Source: Bacteroidales bacterium
GTDB taxonomy: Bacteria; Bacteroidota; Bacteroidia; Bacteroidales; UBA1715
Reading direction: 5' to 3'
Length of the DNA stretch: 30,843 nucleotides
Assembly (NCBI GenBank): GCA_016714605.1
Contig: JADKDL010000036.1
Coordinates: 1-30,843 of the forward strand
Position 1 is the stretch's first letter; each line of letters starts with the position of its first letter. Shown here piece after piece: positions 26,512 to 30,843 of this stretch. The translations under genes were made by a program, and so were the position numbers. The notes under the pieces were generated by a model. It was not told the origin of the DNA. It saw only the letters and a list, made by a program, of their open reading frames with translations, and searched no databases.

Positions 26512-27738
26512 CTAATCAATTTCTCTATCTCTAAAACCTAATAAATATAAAATACCGTCTAATCCTAATGTTGAAATTGCATTATCGGCACTCTCTTTAA
26601 CTTTTGGTTTGGCATGAAAAGCTATGCCTAAACCTGCTATATTAATCATCGGTAAATCATTTGCACCATCGCCAACTGCAATTACCTGATCTAAATAAAT
26701 GTCTTCTTTGAAAGCTAATTTTCTTAATAATTCTGCTTTCATTTCGCCATCTATAATTTCGCCTACATGTTTACCGGTAAGTTTACCGTTTTTTATTTCT
26801 AATTCATTCGCAAAAACGTAATCTATACCTAACTTGGTTTGCAAATATTTACCAAAATAAGTGAACCCACCCGATAGTATTGCAATTTTATAACCATAGC
26901 ATTTAAGCGTTTAAATAACCCTTGCTGCACCTTCAGTAAGTGGTAAATTTCTTGCAATTTCTTCCATCTTACTTTCGTCTATGCCTTCAAGTAATTTAAT
27001 ACGTCTTTTGAAGCTATCCTTAAAATCAATCTCACCTCTCATTGCAGCTTCAGTAATCTCAGAAACTTCTTGTTCTACTCCTGCATATTTTGCCAATTCA
27101 ACAATTACTTCTGCTTGAATAAGAGTTGAATCCATATCAAAACAAACCAATCTTCGGTTACGTCTAAATGCATTATCTAATTGAAATGCAACATCTACAC
27201 CTACATTTTTTGAAATATCCATAAAATTGCGTTTCATTTCAACTTCATTAAGTGGTGTACCTCGCACCGACAACTCTACACAAGCTCTTGTTTTTCCTTG
27301 ATCAGCATACTCATTAAGAGAAACCCTACCTGTAAGACGAGTTATAAAATCTATATTCATATCTTGATCATGCAAAACACTGGTTATTGCTGCAAGATGT
27401 TGAGAAGTTATTTTTCTACCTATAATGGTTACTATATATCTCTCTTTACCTTGATTTTGTACCCAATCTTCATATTTAGATGAGTCTACCGGTGTAAATC
27501 GGGCATTAACTCCAATTTCATAAGCTTTAAAAAGTAATTCTTTGAGTATTGGCGATGACGCTTCTTCTTTAGGCACTGCAAACAAAATCCCTAATGACAG
27601 CGTGTTATGTATAACAGCCTGTCCAATATCTAAAATATCTGCATTATGACTCGCAAGCACATCGGTCAAGGCAGAAGTGAGTCCGGGTTTATCTTCCCCT
27701 GAAATTTTTAAAAGAATTATTTCTCTTTTAGTGAACAT
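26512..27738 (-). pseudogene. serB: Phosphoserine phosphatase SerB with two ACT domains, in-frame TAA
   Basis: SerB removes phosphate from O-phosphoserine in the last step of serine synthesis. The front half (275 residues) has two ACT domains (ILLKISGEDKPGLTSALTDV and IVTIIGRKITSQHLAAITSV), then the HAD motif I LVCFDMDSTLIQAE. Codon 276 is TAA (26911-26913), after LPLTEGAARVI. The same frame continues TLKCYGYKIAILSGGFTYFG (motif II) and VIAVGDGANDLPMINIAGLG (motif IV) to the end. AAA for Lys would fit (RVIKTLK is usual), so one A-to-T change accounts for the stop. The combined length of 408 residues is normal for Bacteroidota SerB. A truncated product would lack the catalytic motifs II and IV. 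Gap to der is 9 bases. Confidence 0.93.
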
Positions 27739-27823
27739 ATAGTGATAGTTTTATCAGCGGTTATTTTAATTCAATAAATTAAATACAATTATAAGTAATA
27801 AAAAAAATTAAGCTCAAAAATAA

Positions 27824-28705
27824 TTATTGATTATAGCCAAATTTCTGTAACTGCTCATTATCGTCGCGCCAATCTTTTTTAACTTTCACAAACATTGATA
27901 AAAATATCTTTTTTTCAATGAATTTTTCTAAATCTTTTCTCGCTTCTGTTCCTATTCTCTTCAATGACAAACCTTGATGCCCAATTATAATACCTTTCTG
28001 ACTATCTCGTGCAACATATATAATTGCCGAAATATTTACTATATCGGTTTCTTCTTTATACTCATCTACAACTACTTCGACCGAATACGGAATTTCTTTC
28101 TGATAATGTAACAATATTTTTTCTCGTATTTTTTCTGATACAAAGAAACGCATTGGTTTATTGGTAAGTGCAGATTTTTCGAAATAAGGAGGCGATTCGG
28201 GTAATAATGTTACAATACGAGCAAATAATTCTTTTACATTAAATTTATGTAACGCAGAAATAATGAATGTTTCGGCGTGAGGAAACTCTGTTTTCCAACC
28301 TTCAATTATTGGAGCTAGCTGTTCCTGATTGCTTAAATCTATTTTGTTAATTACAATCAAAACCGGACAAGTGGCAGACTTTACACTTTTAAGAAAGTCT
28401 TCGTTCTTATCTATTTTTTCATATAAATCGGTAACATAAAGAATCACATCGGCGTCGGCAAGTGCTTCTTTAGAAGCCGATAACATAGCTTCTTGCAATT
28501 TATAATTTGGCTTTAATACCCCGGGAGTATCAGAAAATACAATCTGATACTCTTCGGTATTAACAATACCCATTATTCTATGTCTAGTTGTTTGAGATTT
28601 TGAAGTAATTATAGACAATCTCTCTCCCACCAGTTCGTTCATAAGGGTAGACTTACCAACATTTGGGTTACCAAGTATATTAACAAATCCTGCTTTATGT
28701 GTCAT
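27824..28705 (-). CDS. era: GTPase Era
   Basis: Era binds 16S rRNA and GTP and helps small-subunit assembly. The protein is complete at 293 residues: G1 LGNPNVGKSTLMNELVG, G2 region SQTTRHRIMGIVN, G3 FSDTPGVLKPNYKLQ, G4 INKIDLS, G5 ISALHKFNV, and the C-terminal KH domain with IIIGHQGLSLKRIGTEARKD. The ATG at 28705 begins MTHKAGFVNILG; a TTG at 28714 would add three residues. The start overlaps the last codons of the pseudouridine synthase gene by no more than a few bases, so translation is coupled. serB follows after 85 bases. Confidence 0.97.
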   Translation of the reverse strand: MTHKAGFVNILGNPNVGKSTLMNELVGERLSIITSKSQTTRHRIMGIVNTEEYQIVFSDTPGVLKPNYKLQEAMLSASKEALADADVILYVTDLYEKIDKNEDFLKSVKSATCPVLIVINKIDLSNQEQLAPIIEGWKTEFPHAETFIISALHKFNVKELFARIVTLLPESPPYFEKSALTNKPMRFFVSEKIREKILLHYQKEIPYSVEVVVDEYKEETDIVNISAIIYVARDSQKGIIIGHQGLSLKRIGTEARKDLEKFIEKKIFLSMFVKVKKDWRDDNEQLQKFGYNQ

Positions 28706-28706
28706 T

Positions 28707-30821
28707 TTATTCAAAAGCCCCTCTTTTTAACATTGCAACTTCTTTTTCAGTCAAATGACGCCACTCACCACGAGAAAGATTTTTCTTGGTAAGACCTGCA
28801 AAATAAACTCTATCTAGTTTTTTTATTGTATATCCGAAATGTTCAAAAATTCTTCGTACAATTCTATTCTTTCCTGAATGAATTTCTATACCTACAACCT
28901 TTTTACTATCGGGTGATACATAGCTTAATGCGTCGGGTTGTACAAATCCGTCTTCTAAGTTTATACCGTCTGTAATTGCTGTAAAATGTGCAGCTGTTAA
29001 TGGTATGTCTAACTCCAATTGATAAATTTTCTTTTTATTGTATTTTGGATGCATTAAGTTGTTTGTTAATTCTCCATCATTTGTAAAAAGAAGCACTCCG
29101 GTTGTCATTCTATCAAGTCTACCTACACTAAAAACGCGCTCTTTTGTTGCATTTTTAACTAATTCATAAACCGTTTTTCTATTCTGTGGATCTTCGGTTG
29201 TGGTAACGTAGTCTTTAGGTTTATTAAGTAAAACATAAACTTTATGTTTACTTTCCAATGGTTCTCCGTTGAATCTTACTTCGTCGGTAGAACTTACTTT
29301 TGTGCCGTGAGTTGTTACAGGCTCGCCATTTACGGTTATACAACCTGTTTCAATAAAAACATCGGCTTCTCTTCTAGAACATAAACCTGTAGAAGCTATA
29401 TATTGATTTAGTCTTTTTTCATTATCAAACGTCTTAAAAGGAGCAGCTTCATTTTCATTATAATATTCAGGTGTTGTATTTGCTACAGGTTTTTTGTTCG
29501 GATAACTTCTTTTTTCATAAGAACTATCGTCGCTATTATAGCTTTTCTTTACGAAACCTTTATTTTCATAGTCTTTTCTGTTATCATCTCTTTTATATCT
29601 CTCATTTGATGAACCTGAGAAACTTTTCTTTTCAAACTTATCAGAACTGTCTGATTTAGAGTAGTCTTTCTTTTTGAAGCCGCCTTCGCTACTTGACTTG
29701 TCAAATCCAAAAGATTTTTTCTTAAAACCATCTTTATTTGCATAAGAATCGTTAGAAAAACTTCTTTTTTTATAGCCATCACCTGATTCAAACTTGTCTG
29801 ATGAATATGATTTTTTCTTAAAGCCTGACTCGCTCCCTGCGCCATCGTTTGAATAAGTTTTTTTCTTATAACCTTCACCTGATTCAAATTTATCTGATGA
29901 ATATGGTCTTTTCTTGTATCCAGACTCGCTTCCAGCTTCATCTTTAGAAAAACTTCTTTTCTTAAAACCATCTCCCGATTCAAATTTATCAGACGAATAG
30001 CTTTTTTTCTTAAAGCCTGATTCACCACCAAATTTATCGTTTGAGTATGTTTTTTTCTTAAAACCATCTCCTGATTCTTTATAATCTGATGAATATGGTT
30101 TTTTCTTGTAACCGGACTCGCCGCCTTCGCCATCTTTTGAGAAACTTCTTTTCTTATAACCGTCCCCTGATTCAAATTTATCTGACGAATAGCTTTTTCT
30201 TAAAGCCAGAATCTCCACCAAATTTATCGTTTGAGTACGTTTTCTTCTTATAACCATCTCCTGATTCTTTATAATCAGATGAATATGATTTTTTCTTGTA
30301 TCCAGACTCGCCGCCTACGCCATCTTTTGAGAAACTTCTTTTCTTAAAGCCTGAATCACCACCATTTCCATCGTTTGAATAGGTTTTTTTCTTATAACCA
30401 TCTCCCGATTCAAATTTGTCTGATGAATAGCTTTTTTCTTAAAACCAGACTCGCCTCCAAATCCATCGTTTGAGTACGATTTTTTCTTATAACCATCGCC
30501 TGATTGTTTATAATCAGAATAGCTACTTTTTTTCTTGAACTCGGATTGACTTCCATCCCCGTCTTTTGAGAAAGACTTTTTCTTAAATCCGTCAGTCTTA
30601 GGAAACTTATCATCTGAATAGGATTTCTTTTTGTATCCCTCAGAAGCGCCAAACTCTTTGTTGTCGGAGCGTTTTTTGTAGCCGCCCTCACTTGACTTTC
30701 CGTCTGTCTTTTTAAATGTTGTTGTACTATAAACCCTCTTTGGTTTAAATTCTTTTTGAGATTCAGAATTTCTTCTTCTCTTTCCGTTACCTTCTTCGGT
30801 CGAAAACTTGTTTTCTTTCAT
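28707..30821 (-). pseudogene. RluB/RsuA-type pseudouridine synthase with long repetitive N-terminus, frame disrupted twice
   Basis: The C-terminal 240 residues are a standard RluB/RluE/RsuA-type rRNA pseudouridine synthase: S4 domain (KRLNQYIASTGLCSRREADV), then the catalytic Asp in SVGRLDRMTTGVLLFTNDGE and HSGKNRIVRRIFEHFGYTIK. Before it lie about 445 residues of basic, Ser/Gly-rich repeats (units ~16 residues such as SYSSDKFESGDGYKKR). The start is ATG 30821. A T-run at 30432-30437 is one base short against other copies and shifts the frame; a run at 30194-30198 is two short and shifts it back, leaving three lost bases in total but a stop in the original frame at 30315. Both runs lie in KKK codons. 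With them corrected, a single protein of about 704 residues results. Confidence 0.85.
29630..30720 (-). repeat. 48-bp coding tandem repeats in the pseudouridine synthase gene
   Basis: About twenty units of 48 bases (16 residues). Four unit types alternate: SYSSDKFESGDGYKKR, SFSKDGEGGESGYKKK, PYSSDYKESGDGFKKK and TYSNDKFGGESGFKKK. Neighbouring copies of the first type start 192 bases apart (30170 and 29978), so a larger four-unit (192-bp) duplication is visible. Each unit ends in KKK or KKR, giving runs of A on the coding strand, and two of these runs are short here. The units would form a disordered, positively charged arm likely to bind RNA. Confidence 0.85.
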
Positions 30822-30843
30822 TATCAAATTAATATATTCAATT

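Noticed and set aside
29630..30720. Possible CRISPR array because of regular ~48-bp repeats
   Set aside because: The repeats are translated in frame into a 16-residue unit, have no unique spacers, and lie in the N-terminal part of a recognisable enzyme gene.

Overview
The window looks like chromosome from a low-GC member of the Bacteroidota. The evidence is a gene with a type IX secretion C-terminal domain, a FecR anti-sigma factor with an ECF sigma factor, a CarboxypepD_reg-type TonB-dependent receptor, a PASTA protein without a kinase domain, and several -7 boxes of the Bacteroidota type TAnnTTTG. The genus cannot be read from the sequence. No rRNA, tRNA, CRISPR array or complete insertion sequence was seen.

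Layout. Positions 1-3357 (minus strand) are part of a type I restriction-modification locus: hsdM, a truncated rhuM-like gene, hsdS and the start of an unknown gene at the edge; hsdR is not in the window. Positions 3358-4330 are an accessory patch with a 9-nt tandem repeat, a small HTH-like gene, a 14-bp inverted repeat and a DUF6922-type gene broken by a TAG. Positions 4357-7199 (minus) hold a 5'(3')-deoxyribonucleotidase gene broken by a TAG, a DUF493/YbeD-like gene, mnmE and a QueD/PTPS gene. A satP-type acetate transporter (plus, two frameshifts) and a palindrome-rich gap follow. Positions 8665-12076 (minus) encode a large T9SS-exported protein and a PASTA membrane protein.

Positions 12518-16475 (plus) are a clear thiamine salvage operon: TPP riboswitch, TonB-dependent receptor, PnuT/PnuC-type permease and thiamine pyrophosphokinase. 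The genes would bring thiamine across the outer membrane, then the inner membrane, then convert it to TPP, which shuts the operon through the riboswitch. A lone beta-rich lipoprotein and cinA come next. Positions 19030-24487 (minus) are an ECF sigma / FecR / STN-domain outer-membrane protein / RCC1-repeat protein cluster. This resembles Bacteroidota cell-surface signalling, but the expected TonB receptor is replaced by an STN-plus-barrel protein. Positions 24666-30821 (minus) are a conserved run: a RluB-type pseudouridine synthase with a very long repetitive N-terminus, era, serB, der and a small lipoprotein.

The most striking window-wide feature is damage. Six genes carry short deletions (satP, the thiamine receptor, the RCC1 gene, the small lipoprotein, der, rluB), nearly all in homopolymer runs. 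Three more carry an in-frame stop (DUF6922, deoxyribonucleotidase, serB). Because der is normally essential, long-read homopolymer under-calling is the likeliest cause of the deletions, though real decay cannot be excluded from one sequence. I did not find a convincing wholly new system; the sigma/FecR/STN/RCC1 cluster and the repeat-bearing pseudouridine synthase are the best candidates for follow-up.
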